This document shows positions 34,561-57,032 of a stretch of 64,000 bases of DNA, piece after piece (position 1 is the first letter of the stretch; the number at the start of each line of letters is the position of its first letter). The stretch lies in NCBI GenBank assembly GCA_030248195.1, contig JASAND010004288.1, forward strand, positions 1-64,000, written 5' to 3'. The stretch is from Trissonchulus latispiculum. Its lineage: Eukaryota > Nematoda > Enoplea > Enoplida > Ironidae. The notes beneath the pieces are model-generated. The model saw only the letters and a list, made by a program, of their open reading frames with translations, was not told the origin of the DNA and ran no database searches. The position numbers were made by a program, and so were the translations under genes.

Positions 34561-35590
34561 ATGTACTAATAAATAAGTCGATCTCTTTAAGACTAACTTA
34601 TGAAGTCTATTATTAGTACCAGACTACAGTGTTTAGTTAGTTTTTTTCACATTGAATGCTTATTTTCAAGCTTATGTGATTGATTACTGACTGACTTATT
34701 ACTGATTACTGGCGATGACAGGGGCGATCGCTTCCATTGCTGCTGGCTCCACCCTCGCGTCTGACAGCACGATTTCCCCGTAGGTGCAAATCTGGGCTGC
34801 TATCATAGCGCCTGAAACAATACAAATACATGAGGTTTTGTTGAGAAATATATATGTATCGAATGTTTGACTATGAAAACATTGCTCGGTACCGTAACCT
34901 ATATATTACGGTATATACATATAATATGTAGCGGTCAATAGACAGAGAAGCCAGTATTCTTAAATTATAGTTTAGTAAATGTAGAAAGTAGCATTCATAC
35001 CTTCCACAGATGTTCGGAGTTCTGAACGAGGTGGTAGGATATATCGGAGCATGATCAGGAGTTGATACGCAGAGTGATAACGAATAACAGACCAATATGG
35101 ATATGGTAGAGATGCGTACGTAGATATATAACGATAGAATTTTGGAATAGATATGATAACGTATATAACGAGACTAATAGAGTGGGATAACAAGATAGAT
35201 TGATGGAAACTCTGGAACATATACATATATAAAGATAGGTACATAAATTACATGCATTTTACATACTTATGATAGTTGGGGTGGGAGGGATACAATGATT
35301 GATATGTTACGATTTTATAGAATCATTAACGCATATATACTTGTTCAGAAATTTTAGATTTTAGACTGTCGAAGGTTGTGTTCGCATGTTCTGGCTTTGG
35401 TGGTCTTGTAATTGGTACAGATACTGATACTGATACTAACTATATACTTTCTCCTCTTTTTCATTTTTTCTTACTTTCTTCTTCTTTCTCATATATGTAC
35501 GCAATAAAGCATATACGTGCAAGGTTTGGTATGGCTTGGCCCAACTCAGAATTGGCCCAACAATAATGATTAGCAAGTGATTCACTCTGT
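34561..35590. other. Gene-free stretch
   Basis: No supported gene. AT-rich with short TATATA runs. Minus ORFs 34871-35095 and 34972-35244 are low-complexity and show no motif. Confidence 0.5.
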
Positions 35591-37615
35591 AATAAATTTT
35601 CCTGAAAAACCTGATATGAGCTTTTATTTGGTTGATTGCAAATGCATGCTGTCATGACTGGTATTCTGGCTTAACATTTAAAATCATCCTGTCCTATTGT
35701 ATAACATTCTGTTTACAATACAACAACATAAATTGGATACTTACCAAATTGTTCGCATTGCTTTCTCCACACCAATAAGTTATGAGACACATTTTGTCAC
35801 GATGCAAAATTTAACCTAATTTGCATAAAACTTATATGCATTCATTTATGCTACTTGCTACTGCATTAATTTTGACAGTATTGAATTTTTTCTCCATGAA
35901 AATTCAATCATCTGAAAAGGTTTTGTGGAAAACAGTTTTAACGAGTATGGCAGCAACTTATCTGCCTTTCACTTGATTCAAAATTTCATTAGCTCCTTAT
36001 GGCTCCGACAAGGGTGTTTAAACTAAAACTTTAATGCAGCGCATTTTAGTGTGATTAGTTTCACACTTAACAATTGGGTACGGAAAAAATAAAATAAATT
36101 TTGAATATACACATGCTACAAACTTTCCGGAAAAAATTTTCACCTATCGGTTTCTCGTTTTGAGCGACCTATCAGTAGTTAGCATTTAGCTTTCTAAGTT
36201 TGGAGTGAGATTTTCTGTACTATTACAATGTTTGTATTTTTATGCTTCTCCCGTCTGGAAACTAGCCCTACCGCTTTAAGAAACAAGGGATCAGAAAACT
36301 TGGCTTGATGAACACAGCTGAGGCCCCCAGATTAAATCTATTTCTTAATGTCTTTATTCTGCACCCTGTTGAGTAGTTTGCAATTTTAAAAATAACAGAA
36401 AGGTCAAAAGATGATCAACACTATCTAGTACACAGTTCAAGGTTCAGCTAATGGGGGGCAGCAGCCAATATACTAGGAAAACAAATTGTAATGTTCCAAA
36501 TATAACTGTCTAAAATTAATTAAAATAAAAATAACATGTCTAAAATAATAAAAATTAAAAATAAAATAAAAATATTGTTTAAACTTAAAAATTATTAATT
36601 AGTCTGAATAAAATTTTAAATTGCTTCTTTGGATCTCTATTCAATGTGTGCCAGCCTTTTTCCAAAGTCAAATAAAATACAATATTTGAGGTTTCATATG
36701 CTTTGAGTTTTCAATCTTAAATTATTAATTGCGCAAATTAATTTGAAAGTTATCCGTTCACTCTTAGAAATGTTCCAGTAGAAACTACAGAAATCACTTT
36801 TGTACATGATAAATACAAAAGCTTTTGTAGCAAATACAGGTTACGTCCTGTAATGTCTAATGGACACCTTTGGCAGTATTTACCGAATATACTTTGGTAA
36901 AGTGGATTACAAGTTAGATTAGTATTCAATTCAAATGAACCTGCAGTTTTCACTGGTTTACTGGTTAGCACTGCAGGTTATTACTCGATACGTTGATAAC
37001 GCAAACAGAGTATATAAGGGAAACATTGACCATAGTTTTTTAAGACTGAAATTTTTCAAAATTTCAGTCTTTCAACACCGTGTGGGTGATTTTTTGTAAC
37101 GGCTGCTCTCTACCTGAAATTTTGGGAGCGGTCGTTCCACCAACCAGCCCCCCTTTTTTCATTAACAGGTTGCTCCAGTGAAAAACAGGAGGTAAAAACA
37201 GGTAAAAACTCAAGTTTTGGTAGCTCATCTAGTATTGTCGAAAAGGTCGAACAAAACTACAGGTTTCTTTGGTATTTTCTACAGGAAACTCCTGTAATTT
37301 CTACTATTCGTGAGACCGGTAAAATATATAGGTTATTTTTGTGAAAAATACTGGGAGCCCCGCTGATACCCAAGGAAGTAGCTTTTAGTTTTCGTTACAC
37401 CAATTAATAGTTTCAAAATTTAGTTAGTTTAAGATATTTACTATTTCAAATTAAGACAGTTAAATTTACAATATTACAATTTGTTTTCCTTGCACATTTG
37501 CTGCTGACACCCTCCATTAGGTGAACCTTGAACTGTGTACTAGATAGAGTTGGCCATCACTTGCCCCTCCTATTAGATTTCAAATAACGAAACTACGTAG
37601 CAGGGTGCACAATAA
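35590..37615. repeat. Dispersed repeat with long inverted ends (second copy of the 28.3-29.9 kb spacer)
   Basis: Matches 28258-29869 over most of its length. The part from about 36355 to 37615 has inverted ends of roughly 100 bp: TTTATTCTGCACCCTG...CACAGTTCAAGGTTC at the left, GAACCTTGAACTGTG...CAGGGTGCACAATAAA at the right. Internally it repeats ACAGGTTTCTTTGG-like motifs. No transposase. Probably a non-autonomous DNA transposon inserted in an older repeat. Confidence 0.75.
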
Positions 37616-37835
37616 AATCTTTAAGACTTGGATATAATCTGGGGGGCCCATCTATGGTCATCAAGCCGAAAACTTTTCAGTTAAACTAATTTATTATCCT
37701 ATAAATTCAAAGTGTTTTAGTTAACTTCTTAATATTTCATGCAAACTGATCAAATGTGAACTGTCGGAATTATTAAAATCTCCTAGAAAATTGTGAACAG
37801 AATTATTTCTTATTATTTTACTTCTGTTAACTTAA

Positions 37836-38843
37836 GGTGCTGGTATCGTTTTGTGCAGTGCTTTTGTGCGTATTTTTTGAAACGCCATAACTTTCGCAAT
37901 TTGGTGAGTTAGAAAGAGCTTTATACATCATTTTAAAGCTTATAATCTGCAGATTCTCGTGAGAGTACGAAACTAGTAAATATCCGGAAATAATAGCTAA
38001 AATTTTCTGACATACTGACATCTGACAGGCTGAATATAGACCAAAAATTTTTGAACATGGATTTCTCAAAACTGTGGAATCGGCCAAAAATTTTTCTTGT
38101 GCTGTCCTATAAAGGACATGTGGGCCGAGGGACATTTTTTTGGATTTGGCTCAGCAGGTCTTAACGGTAAAGAAAATCCATTAAATGTGCGGTGACACAA
38201 AATTTCGCAACTTTGCATTGAGTTTTCTCGCAACTGGAGATGTTTTAGCTCAAACCAAGAAAAATGTCCCTCCACAATAGTGCGAATTCTCATTCTGCCA
38301 AAAATCACGCGAATCCATTGGGTAGTTTTTGAGAAATCGATGTTCAAAACAAAATAATCGCAGTTTTGCCAAAATGGTTTTTCGGCCAAATCTCTAGTTT
38401 AGAGCAACAAACTCCGGCTAATAGGCATTGATAAAATGTGCAATGAGACTGTATATCGATCGAGTATAAATAAACCAAAATTGTCCGTACGATTTGGCAG
38501 TAATTTTGAAAAAACTGATTTTCTCGAAAACGGCCATTTTTGGACCCCAAAAATCGTTTTTTGCTTATACTGACTTAACCACTGGAGATAGCTCAAAAGT
38601 TGTAAAAGCAAAAATGTTCATCTTTGTGCCCTCTTTCCAGCCATATCAGCCAATCTGGTGTCTCGACTATGTGCTGAGAGAATAATGGCAAAAACCAAAA
38701 ATTTCTTATCTTTGCACCTAAAAATACGGGACTGGTCCCATAATGTTAAAGAGCACCGAAATAGTATATTTGGAAAGTTTCATCCACTTTCATAAAGAAT
38801 TAGAGCCTATAGGGTCAAATTTACACAAAGCGATACCAGCACC
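37836..38843. mobile_element. TTAA-flanked element, family A, copy 1
   Basis: TTAA (37832-37835) then GGTGCTGGTATCG; at the other end CGATACCAGCACC then TTAA (38844-38847). 1.0 kb, no long ORF. A second copy is at 52970-53967, alike throughout (for example GTGCAGTGCTTTTGTG and GATTTCTCAAAACTGT segments). Termini and TTAA duplication fit a piggyBac/Kolobok-type non-autonomous element. Confidence 0.88.
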
Positions 38844-38847
38844 TTAA

Positions 38848-40322
38848 GGGGGGGTCCATTTTTTTGGTAGTTTTTTTCTACTTTCTCCGATCTCGCTGAT
38901 TTTTACATATTTTATTGTCCAAACGGTATATTTTAAGGAGTTTTTAATATTAAAGTTGTAAGTCTTAGGGTTTAGAAATAAGGAGACGGGGATAACTAAG
39001 AGCAAAGTATTATCAAATAGTTCTCAGCTACGGTTTACAAGAATTTGTGGAAGAATCAATTGCGAAGCGGCCCACTACATATATAAACACTAGCACAGAT
39101 ACAGGCATGTGACTTTTTGGTGGATTTTTATTAGTCGGTTTCACCAAATGTTTGGTGAAAATTGCTATGGGACCAAACTCAGTTTGGCAGTTTGGTCTTG
39201 GTGGAAATTTGGTGGACGTTTGGTCTATGTTTATCATCAAACTTCCACGAAACTTTTGCCAAACTTGAGTTTGGTCAAGGTTTGGTTTGGCGAAAATTTG
39301 CTGGTGTAAACTGGCCTTAATCGTTTAAGAAAATGATTACGACTGACCAGACAACGTCTCATTTGATCTGCTAGTTCTGAAGCAGGCAGTTCCACCCTGA
39401 TCAAATGGCCAAATTCCAGTGACGAAGACATCAGCTATTTTCAGCATTCGTTCTTAAATACTATGTAAATGTACGTTACACCATTTAGTATTACTTGAAA
39501 TCCTCAAAAGAAGCGTAAACTTTAGCGAAATAAACACGATTTTGTGTAAAACGTTTCCGGCAGGCGGACATTCTCCGCAATTGCAAACCTGCTGCGAAGC
39601 AAATTAGTTTAAACGGAATTCTTTCTGCCTTACTACATCAGGGCCATACATCATTTTAACAATATTTGGGGAATTTGATGTACTACTGTGAATTAATTTC
39701 ATAGTCCAAGTTATTAGGCATGGTCTTCTGTAGATTTATGCGTTGTCCGGCCAAGCCATTGGCCGTTGGCAGGCAAGTCAGCCAGTTGGCTTGGCCAAAC
39801 ATTGACCGTTGGCCAGCCAAAGGCCAATGGCCTAGGGCAAACCGCTTGGCCGTTGGCTGGCCAATGGCCGACTGTTGACCAAGTCAACTTTGTTGCAAAA
39901 TTTAATTTTGATGAATGATATCGTGCACATGTTGCATTATAAACGTATATTACTATAGATTTTTAGTGTACCTACATGAGATGTTGACAATTAGCACCAA
40001 CTTTTCGATACGTCCTTGCTCATTTGTCGTAGTTAGCGTTATTTTTCAAGAAAACTTGTTAATGCTTAAATTCAACAAATATGCAAATTTTAATGGTACT
40101 AGCAACCTAGCTTTTATATTTGTCCAGTGGTTTCTGCTTCACGAAGTCATTGTAGTCCTATAGCAAAATACGGAAGTATACGTAATAGGAATTAATAGCC
40201 TATACGGCAGTATCACCGAGAATACTACTCGCCTAGGCTTGCTATCCTGACAAAATCTTTTAAAAAGCCCAGAAATCGGAAGATATCATCCACTACTGCA
40301 TCACTAGTTGATAGAGGGAGTC
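38848..40322. repeat. Gene-free stretch with TTTGGT and GGCCAA motif arrays
   Basis: Immediately after element A is a G run and TCC, possibly another TTAA element's end. TTTGGT/ACCAAA motifs cluster at 39115-39300. GGCCAA/TTGGCC motifs cluster at 39745-39890 (about ten, in both orientations). No supported gene; the ORF 39915-40163 has no motif. Confidence 0.6.
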
Positions 40323-40523
40323 ATGGCTTCACAATTACCAGTTGTGTACAACTGCAAACCACAAACTTGTGTTGAAGTACCTGCAACAACTGATGACCTT
40401 AAATACTACTGGCGGTGTAAATGTGACAACGTGGCTTGTCTGATCTGTGCTTTTCTGTGCTGCGTTCTGCCCTGTATCATTCTGTTGATATTGATCCTGA
40501 TGATAGTCCTGATGCCTTTCTGA
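40323..40523 (+). CDS. Small Cys-rich membrane protein (66 residues)
   Basis: The ATG at 40323 is in good context (GAGTCATGG) and the frame ends at TGA 40521-40523. The first 47 residues are polar with Cys pairs (NCKPQTC, WRCKCDNVAC). The last 25 are a hydrophobic segment (LICAFLCCVLPCIILLILIL then MIVLMPF) reaching the C-terminus, as in a tail-anchored or short single-pass protein. AATAAA occurs downstream at about 40601 and AATAAAA at about 40659. No signal peptide and no known family recognised. Single exon; the length is too short for certainty. Confidence 0.5.
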   Translation: MASQLPVVYNCKPQTCVEVPATTDDLKYYWRCKCDNVACLICAFLCCVLPCIILLILILMIVLMPF

Positions 40524-41117
40524 CTGCTGGTAAAGACTCCTAGGAAGCTTATTAACAATGTAGCCAGATTTCCCACCTTCATGTTTGCTGCTTTTACTGA
40601 ATAAATACAAAATGAGATAAATTGATGCATGAATGAAAAACACAAACTTAAACAACAATAAAAGTTTAAAGCTCTGAGGAAGCTAAAACCAGAAAGGTTG
40701 CTGTGTGTTAACTCATTTTGCTTATCGTCAAGACCAAAACTTACGTAATCAGTAATTTGCTTATCTCTCTGAGTTTATGTAATATTTTATTGAGTTGTGG
40801 CCCAAAATTAAGTTGCCCTCGTTTATATTTGCGATTTAAAAGTAAAGTCGTATGGTGCTTTTTCCTTTTTGATAGGCCAAATTAGAACGGTCGTCTAGTC
40901 AGACGTTAGGTTTACTCTAGCCAAATGATTCTCCACTCTCGCTACGGTCTAGGCATCACACACCGAACATTTACCTGCAATCATTTATTAAGTCCGATCT
41001 AGTATTTTATTCTGTGAGACACATATATAATTTCCTACACTGTGAAGTGATTCTAGAATACGCTGGATGGGTGTGGTGGACAGAGCCAAAATTTGCATTT
41101 CCGGCCCACAAGAGATA
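40524..41117. other. Gene-free stretch
   Basis: Probable 3' flank of the small gene; no other structure seen. Confidence 0.4.
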
Positions 41118-41125
41118 GTTTTCGT

Positions 41126-42217
41126 CAGAGATGAAACCGGGTCACTATTTGCTGACCCGGTGACCCGGTAGACCCCTGAGTCCTGACCCGGTGACCCGGT
41201 ATTTTTGAAAATTCAGGTTTAAGCTTGGAAAAAATTAAAAATACTTATATTGGGGTGTGGTTACTATTTTTTGATCTTTTTGGACATTTTTGGCGTTTAA
41301 AATAAGAAGTTGGGCAAAATTTTTGACTTCCTTAAAGTAACATTGGAAAGTAAATTTTGTAAGTAAGCGGAAAAAATCAAAACTGATTTGCACGATTTCG
41401 CACTCAATGTGATGTGAAGTAAACTACATAACTTTTTGAATCAAACAAATTCGAACAAAATACTTTGCCAAAGTCATCACATCATCTAATTCTAGTCATA
41501 CTGCTTAACATTAGCACTTTTGTGTTTTATCATTATATACTTTAGTAAAATATTTTATTTAGTTGTATGGTTGAGGGTTTCACTCAGCGCGATTCTTTGG
41601 GAATATTCTTCCTTATGGTTAGGATTCAGACAATATATACATATTTACTACGTAAAATCAAACAAAACTCCGTTAGTTCCTAAAGATAGTAAGCCATAAC
41701 AATTAGAAAAAATGCAAAGCAAAACTCAGAATCTGTAAACCTTGTTTTGCTGGGATTTTCGTCTTTACCGAGATTGGAAACACATAGTCTGACCCCTCCC
41801 TCCAAAAATGATAGCAGCGGCGAAAAATCACTTAAAGTAGCTGGTGCATGAAAAATTTTATATTTTAAAATATAGATTTCAGACTCTCAGAGCCCATGTA
41901 ATAGTTTTCATTTTCTAGCTAAGATTCAACGCAATTATTGTACGTAGGTTTCAAACCTAGGTGTAAGCTTGACAGGACATTATATACAAATATTATGAGG
42001 ACACTACAGCGACAAGCATTTAAAAAACAACACGAATAAGTTTACAATATTCCTATTGCTAGTTTTTAAGTAATTATTGAAGTTTCAGGTGGTAAAACTT
42101 TTAAAAATTCTGAAAGATACGCTTAAACAGCAAAAAATTCCCCCCTATCAAAAATACCGGGTCAAGACCGGGTCAGAACTCCTGATCCGGTGACCCGGTG
42201 ACCCGGTTTCATCTCTG
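41126..42217. mobile_element. hAT-type non-autonomous element with GACCCGGTG arrays, copy 1
   Basis: CAGAGATGAAACCGGGTCA at the left, its complement ending at 42217, with an exact 8-bp duplication GTTTTCGT (41118-41125; 42218-42225). Inside each end TGACCCGG repeats several times. The 0.9 kb AT-rich middle has no ORF. A second copy lies at 49824-50857. Confidence 0.93.
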
Positions 42218-42225
42218 GTTTTCGT

Positions 42226-43430
42226 GTTTACTTGGGGTCCCACTCCATCTGCGCTAGAGTCAAAGTGCTGTGCTTTCTCATCTTGCGCATGAGCAGTTAA
42301 TGGATGTCTTACTAAAGGAGTCGAAGGATAATTATTGTGTGCTTGCTCCGGCCTCCCATTGCGGTGACTGTGTGCACGCAACACAGGAAAAGTTGAACTG
42401 GTATTGACTGATGCAGTCAAATGAAGTTTGATTAGCCTACGGATTGTACATATGTAAAGAAAAGGCTATTTGGGGGGTCGTTTTATTCCACTCTCTCTCT
42501 CTCTCTCTAAGCGAGTCACTGATCTGGGAGAATCCACGTCAAACACTGGCTTTCTACGGCTTATTCACTATTTATTCACGGATATGCACAGGGGTCATAG
42601 CTACTAAACAGACCGATAATAAATCCTAGTATTAGTTTTACTGCTATCTCTCTAATTCCTAATGAATTGAGTATCTAACTTCTCACTCTCGCTCAGACAC
42701 AGGTAAGGCCCATCCAAGAATAACGTAAATTAAATTGTTAATTTAATGGCATAAGCACAATTATAATTACATCTGATAAAATATTATCTACAGTTTAAGG
42801 ACGTAGGTAACAATCATCATGATACTAACAATACTATAACAAGGTCAGTTATCAACAAGATACGAATACAAAACAAGCAAATACAATGGTCGGTACTACA
42901 CAAAATAATCAGTTTTTGGATGCTTGGTACAATCCTCAGCTTTTAGTCCACTTCTTGAAAACCTCAATATTTTGTCAGACCAACTCACTCCCAAATCTCC
43001 CTGAGACAGACTTACGATTCCAGCTACCTTGTTGGTCCGAAAATCCGTGTGTCCGGTGTGAACTTCGATGAGATGATCGAAGGTCCTTCGAAGGCGCAAA
43101 AGGAAGAATAAGTCACAGAATTAATCAGAATCAGAGAAGTGCAAAAGTAGACGAGTCGTGGCTAGCCCCCGAAACACAAAGTCAGCAAGTATAGGTCAAT
43201 AACAAGACCGTAACTCGAATCCACACGTTGACAGACCGGTATGTCCCCTCCTGGGCCCTCGGTCTCAACAGTACAAGCTTACTAGCTTCAAACAAGAACA
43301 GAATTCACAACCACTTCGCAGGGCAGCTCAACCACGACTGATTTTGAAAATTAGAGAATTTTGAGGTTCGGGGAAGACCCGTCAATCATATGTGCGTGAC
43401 GTGTAAGGCGGAGCTTGCGGCTCCCTTTCG
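42226..43430. other. Gene-free stretch
   Basis: A (TC)n tract is at about 42491-42508. No gene is supported. CCTAGTATTA occurs at both 42627 and 43983, possibly flanking an older insertion into which the LTR at 43431 jumped. Confidence 0.4.
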
Positions 43431-43969
43431 TGTAGTGTGCTTCTCGTGTGTGTGTGTGTTATCATACGTCACTTCTCTGTGACGTATGAACTCAGCTCTC
43501 GGGGTGAAGGAGACTCCCAAAAATCCCAAACTCGGACGCATTAATCCCACTTAGTGTCCTGGGGAGATAAGTCCCCAAATTTTGATCCTTTTTGCAAATA
43601 AAAATGTCCATCATGAAACAGCCAGAATTTCTAACTTCTTTGTCAAAACTTCCCAAATAGCGAACAATAATCAACTTCAAATAGAGGCCGAATATTAAAG
43701 ACGACAGTCACAGATCAAAGACCAAAATACCTTTTAAATTTACGTTCAACAGACCCAGAGAAGAAATACATAGCTAACTATAAAATAGACTGCAGATATA
43801 CAAAATTTGTGTCAAATGTGCCAGAAATACAAACAAAATGCAAACAAAATCTGTCAGAATATAAAATACAAAAATCAAGAATACCAGGTGTAAAAATCAG
43901 TTCAATATCAATTCAATATCAACTAAAAATTCGATTATTATTTCACTAATTTTAGTCATGTCTCACACA
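43431..43969. mobile_element. Probable solo LTR
   Basis: Begins TGTAGTGTGCTTCTCG and ends GTCTCACACA, that is TG...CA. It is flanked by an exact 5-bp duplication TTTCG (43426-43430; 43970-43974). 539 bp without an ORF, compatible with a solo LTR of a Gypsy/BEL-like element. Near the left end is an inverted CATACGTCAC..GTGACGTATG containing TGACGTA. No second LTR or pol gene is present. Orientation unresolved. Confidence 0.65.
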
Positions 43970-43974
43970 TTTCG

Positions 43975-44874
43975 GCCCAACCCTAGTATTACAAATTTTC
44001 TATCCTCCACACATATATATAACAATTTGAGAGCCTGACCACCAAATTGATTCAGGCACGCTTCATGGGTTTGAGGTCCACAGAATTTCAGCTCCTCCTT
44101 GGATTGAATTCAAAACATTCGAGGCTCTGCAGGTACCAGGGGCCTGACACACTGCACCAATCAAGGCTAAGAATAGCAGCAGAGCAACAGGAGGTTAGCT
44201 ACAGAATTACCCATTCAAAATTCGGACTTAGCTTTTGGTCATTAAACAGCTTTTCTTAACGTTATGTGGTGCAGTCCAGGATTAGGATTGCTTACAAGCT
44301 GAAGAAAGTTTGTAACAGTTGATTGGCAATTTTTCAACGCACTCTATAGCAATATGCAATTTGGATTTGCTAAACGGAAGAATTATGGCAGAATGGTTTC
44401 CCAATTTTTCAAAACATAGCATAGTCTTGATGTCTACTTGTTCGAGCTTGTAGTCTTCTAAATAGGAGTAAACTTATTACAAAACCCGCGTTAAAGAAAA
44501 GATTTGCTCCCTGAATTCCAGAAAAACTCGAAAACCGCGTGCTGTGGTGGTGCTTTTTTTACAACGTGAATTTCCTAGCTGTCTGTTATGAATTAAATTT
44601 CTCCCGTGACAAGTTTAAAATCCCATTCATTGTAATGGAATTAGTTGTAATCACATGGCAGAAATTATTTCAGTCACAAGCCAGCCTTTCAATTTGACAG
44701 TTAAATCCAATTTTCGCAGAAAAAAGGTTTGACATTCCATTTCAGCTGGATTGCTACAAAACTTGTTTCTGACGGCAGGCAGACAATTAAGTATAAGTTT
44801 ATCAGCTAGACCTTGTTTACTACATTCTCGATTCTGCGGCTTCACAACAATCTACAGATAGTATTTGTGCAAGT
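43975..44874. other. Upstream region of the SDR gene
   Basis: No gene. It must contain the promoter of the SDR gene, but no TATA box or initiator could be assigned with confidence. Confidence 0.35.
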
Positions 44875-54663
<9,789 letters not shown>

Positions 54664-54935
54664 TGACATACATCCTGTACAATCACTTTATTGTGCTTAA
54701 ACTTTCAGATCGACTTAGTTTCAGCTTACGTAGTAACATATGCATCAATGTCGAAGAGTATAATAGCATGCACTAATAAAAATCCAAGTTGTCTTTATAC
54801 AGAATCAAACATCGCAAATCAATAAGTTTGTATACACAGTGTATGTGAAGCTGAGCTGCGGTCTAAAACATTGCCAGAGGTTAAAAGTTTCCTATTCGAC
54901 CAGTTGGAGGTCAAACATGAGCGGACATTTGTAAA

Positions 54936-55574
54936 TTAGCTTGGACTGATCTCGGAGGAACGACACTGCAGTTGCCTGGCAGCCGCTTTCCTCATTTCTT
55001 TAGATACACTGAAGAGTACAATCAGATCGGCTGCCGAAAGGATGATCTTGATCAATTCAAAAATGAACATCTGCTCTACCGGACCAATGTATCTTATTTT
55101 AGCTACCAACCAATCTATTCCCAGGAATACAAAGGTCATCCTTAGCACTGCTAGAAAGCCCGTTTGCAGGCTGATCAGCACATGCTTCCGCTGAATCTGA
55201 GCAAAATCTAGTGAACCTAACAAATTCTTGCGTTTTCGCCAAATTTCGGTAGCCAATGCAAGAAACAACAGTATTGTAACGGCTACATAAATTCCAGCCG
55301 TAGTCTTAGCAACACTAAGCACTGAACTACTAAACCAACTAGTGTGGTGGGGCGGTCCAGTTCTCCAGTGCAGCCGGCAAGTAGAAAAGGGTCCTGCATT
55401 GATGGCCACCCAAGTAACTGCCGAATAGGCCGCGGAGCCCCCAAGAGAAACCGCTAAAGCAGCTGTGAAGTTTGGTCCTATGCGCTCATGTATTTTTTGG
55501 AGATAAAGACCGGACTTCGTATAATTTGGAAAATTAGGTGCAGGTTCGAGACGCAGGTGTGTGATGCTAAGAAC
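54936..55574 (-). pseudogene. GPCR paralogue, back half (TM3/4 to TM7)
   Basis: From its stop at 54936 the frame is open on the minus strand up to 55574, where a TAA closes it. From NAGPFSTCRLHWRTGPPHHT to the end it is strongly similar to the intact receptor at 58032-58961: TFVFLGIDWLVAKI, FELIKIILSAADLIVLFSVS, KEMRKAA are kept. Before that, similarity becomes weak (LSITHLRLEP against MSVTSLHLAT). TM1-TM2 were not found next to it. A TTCTTAG at about 55570 could be an acceptor, so a multi-exon divergent gene is possible. I favour a 5'-damaged duplicate. Confidence 0.7.
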
Positions 55575-55652
55575 TTAAACTTCTACTCCTACAAATAGGA
55601 GCCTATCCAAGTTCACAAAATCAACTTTATTATGAATTCACAAAAATACGAG

Positions 55653-55865
55653 TTATGCAAAAATAGCCAATATGACGAAATTGAAATGTGAACAACAAAC
55701 CCAAACTACATCGAAGAAAGAAACATGCAAATTAAGTTGAATGGTACATAAACGCCTGAAAATCCCAAGGCAAATATCAGTCTCTAAGGACATGACATAT
55801 AGAAGACGAAACACATTCAGGATTTTTAAGCCATAATAAGGCAGGAAGGCGGTTGATCTTGCCAA
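55653..55865 (-). CDS. Unassigned 70-residue ORF upstream of the broken GPCR
   Basis: Contains hydrophobic stretches (LLYVMSL, FFDVVWVCCSHFNFVILAIF) and lies where the missing front half of the GPCR copy should be, but cannot be aligned to TM1-TM2 of the intact copy. Confidence 0.15.
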   Translation of the reverse strand: MARSTAFLPYYGLKILNVFRLLYVMSLETDICLGIFRRLCTIQLNLHVSFFDVVWVCCSHFNFVILAIFA

Positions 55866-56233
55866 CCAACTGGCTAGTGCTTAACCATCAGTTGGCCAAC
55901 CAATGGTAACGAGTCTGCCGTAAGCGTGCAGAGGATGTGTTTTGCAGTATGAAATTCTTATAACGTACTCTACTGAGCGATTACTGAGTGTTAAAATCTC
56001 AACTGTTATGAATGTGAATAGGAGCCACCGTCCGATGATTGAAACAGAACGGGTATGCTGCCATCTAGCGAACGGCGTCCATGCGAAATCCTTTAACTAC
56101 ATACTTGTTAAGATTCAATTAATTGTTGATTGTTGTTACTACTATTCCTATTCGGTAACCTCTGTACCTTTATAAAGATTGTGAGATATTTGTATTTTTA
56201 CAAAAAAGCCTATTTGAGTTTTGGTCCCGCACC

Positions 56234-56254
56234 ATGGGGGAACCTGGAAAGCAG
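56234..56254 (+). pseudogene. Relic of SDR exon 7
   Basis: MGEPGKQ followed by the donor GCAG|GTATC, identical in protein to the end of exon 7 at 54244. Upstream coding sequence is degraded. Confidence 0.7.
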
Positions 56255-56900
56255 GTATCTTTTATTCGCTATTAGGTTTTTGGATAATCTGAGTAGATTG
56301 ATTTTTAGCGAATGCAATTGCTTCAAAAATAATGTTCTGCCATTCAGGATGATTTTGAATTTTGGGTGTGGCAGAATAAACTCAACAGCGAACGCTAAAC
56401 GTTTACAAAAAGATACATTTGCGTTGAAATATGGCATCAATTGCAGAGACAACTGGCTGCGTCTGGTTTAAAAACTGTCGAGCGAGAATTTCGTAAAATC
56501 GATTATGTCGACCGGAAATTTGTCTGAGTCCTTAAGCACATGTCAGGAAGCATTTGGAAGACTTTGCAGCGGTACTTGGTATAATAAACTACAGGGTTCT
56601 TTTCATAACTTTTCAACTGTTTCCTAAAAATCCAAATTCCAAAATATTTCCAGACATGTTCCAAATATTTCTACGAAATTTGTATATCATTCGAGATAAA
56701 ATATTTGGAAGGAAGGTTCCAAACTTTTGAGACATACATTGACAAGCATAGAGTCTTTTTCAACTTTCTTAAAACCCACTGCACACGCTACGGAGTTTAA
56801 TCGGACACTAGCTGGATATGGTTAACAAAACAAAACAGGACAGTCCCAGTTTTACCATTTTTACCATTAGAAGTGTTAGTATAAATACTATCTATTATCG

Positions 56901-57032
56901 GAGGAAGTTGCACGAGTGATCGGATTTCTGGTAATACCGGATACCGGAAGCATAACCGGACTTTGTTTGCCCATCGATGGTGGAAGCTGTTTCTACGTTC
57001 TTACGAAAGAAGTAGAGGCAATTAGAACATAA
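56901..57032 (+). pseudogene. Relic of SDR exon 8
   Basis: EEVARVIGFLVIPDTGSITG, LCLPIDGG, then a diverged tail ending TAA 57030-57032. No acceptor at the homologous position and no upstream exons 1-6, so a partial duplicate. Confidence 0.85.

Noticed and set aside
42148..42420. 90-residue minus ORF
   Set aside because: It overlaps the right end of a hAT element and has no motif.
42627..43992. Insertion flanked by 10-bp CCTAGTATTA
   Set aside because: No inverted ends support it; the repeat may be chance.
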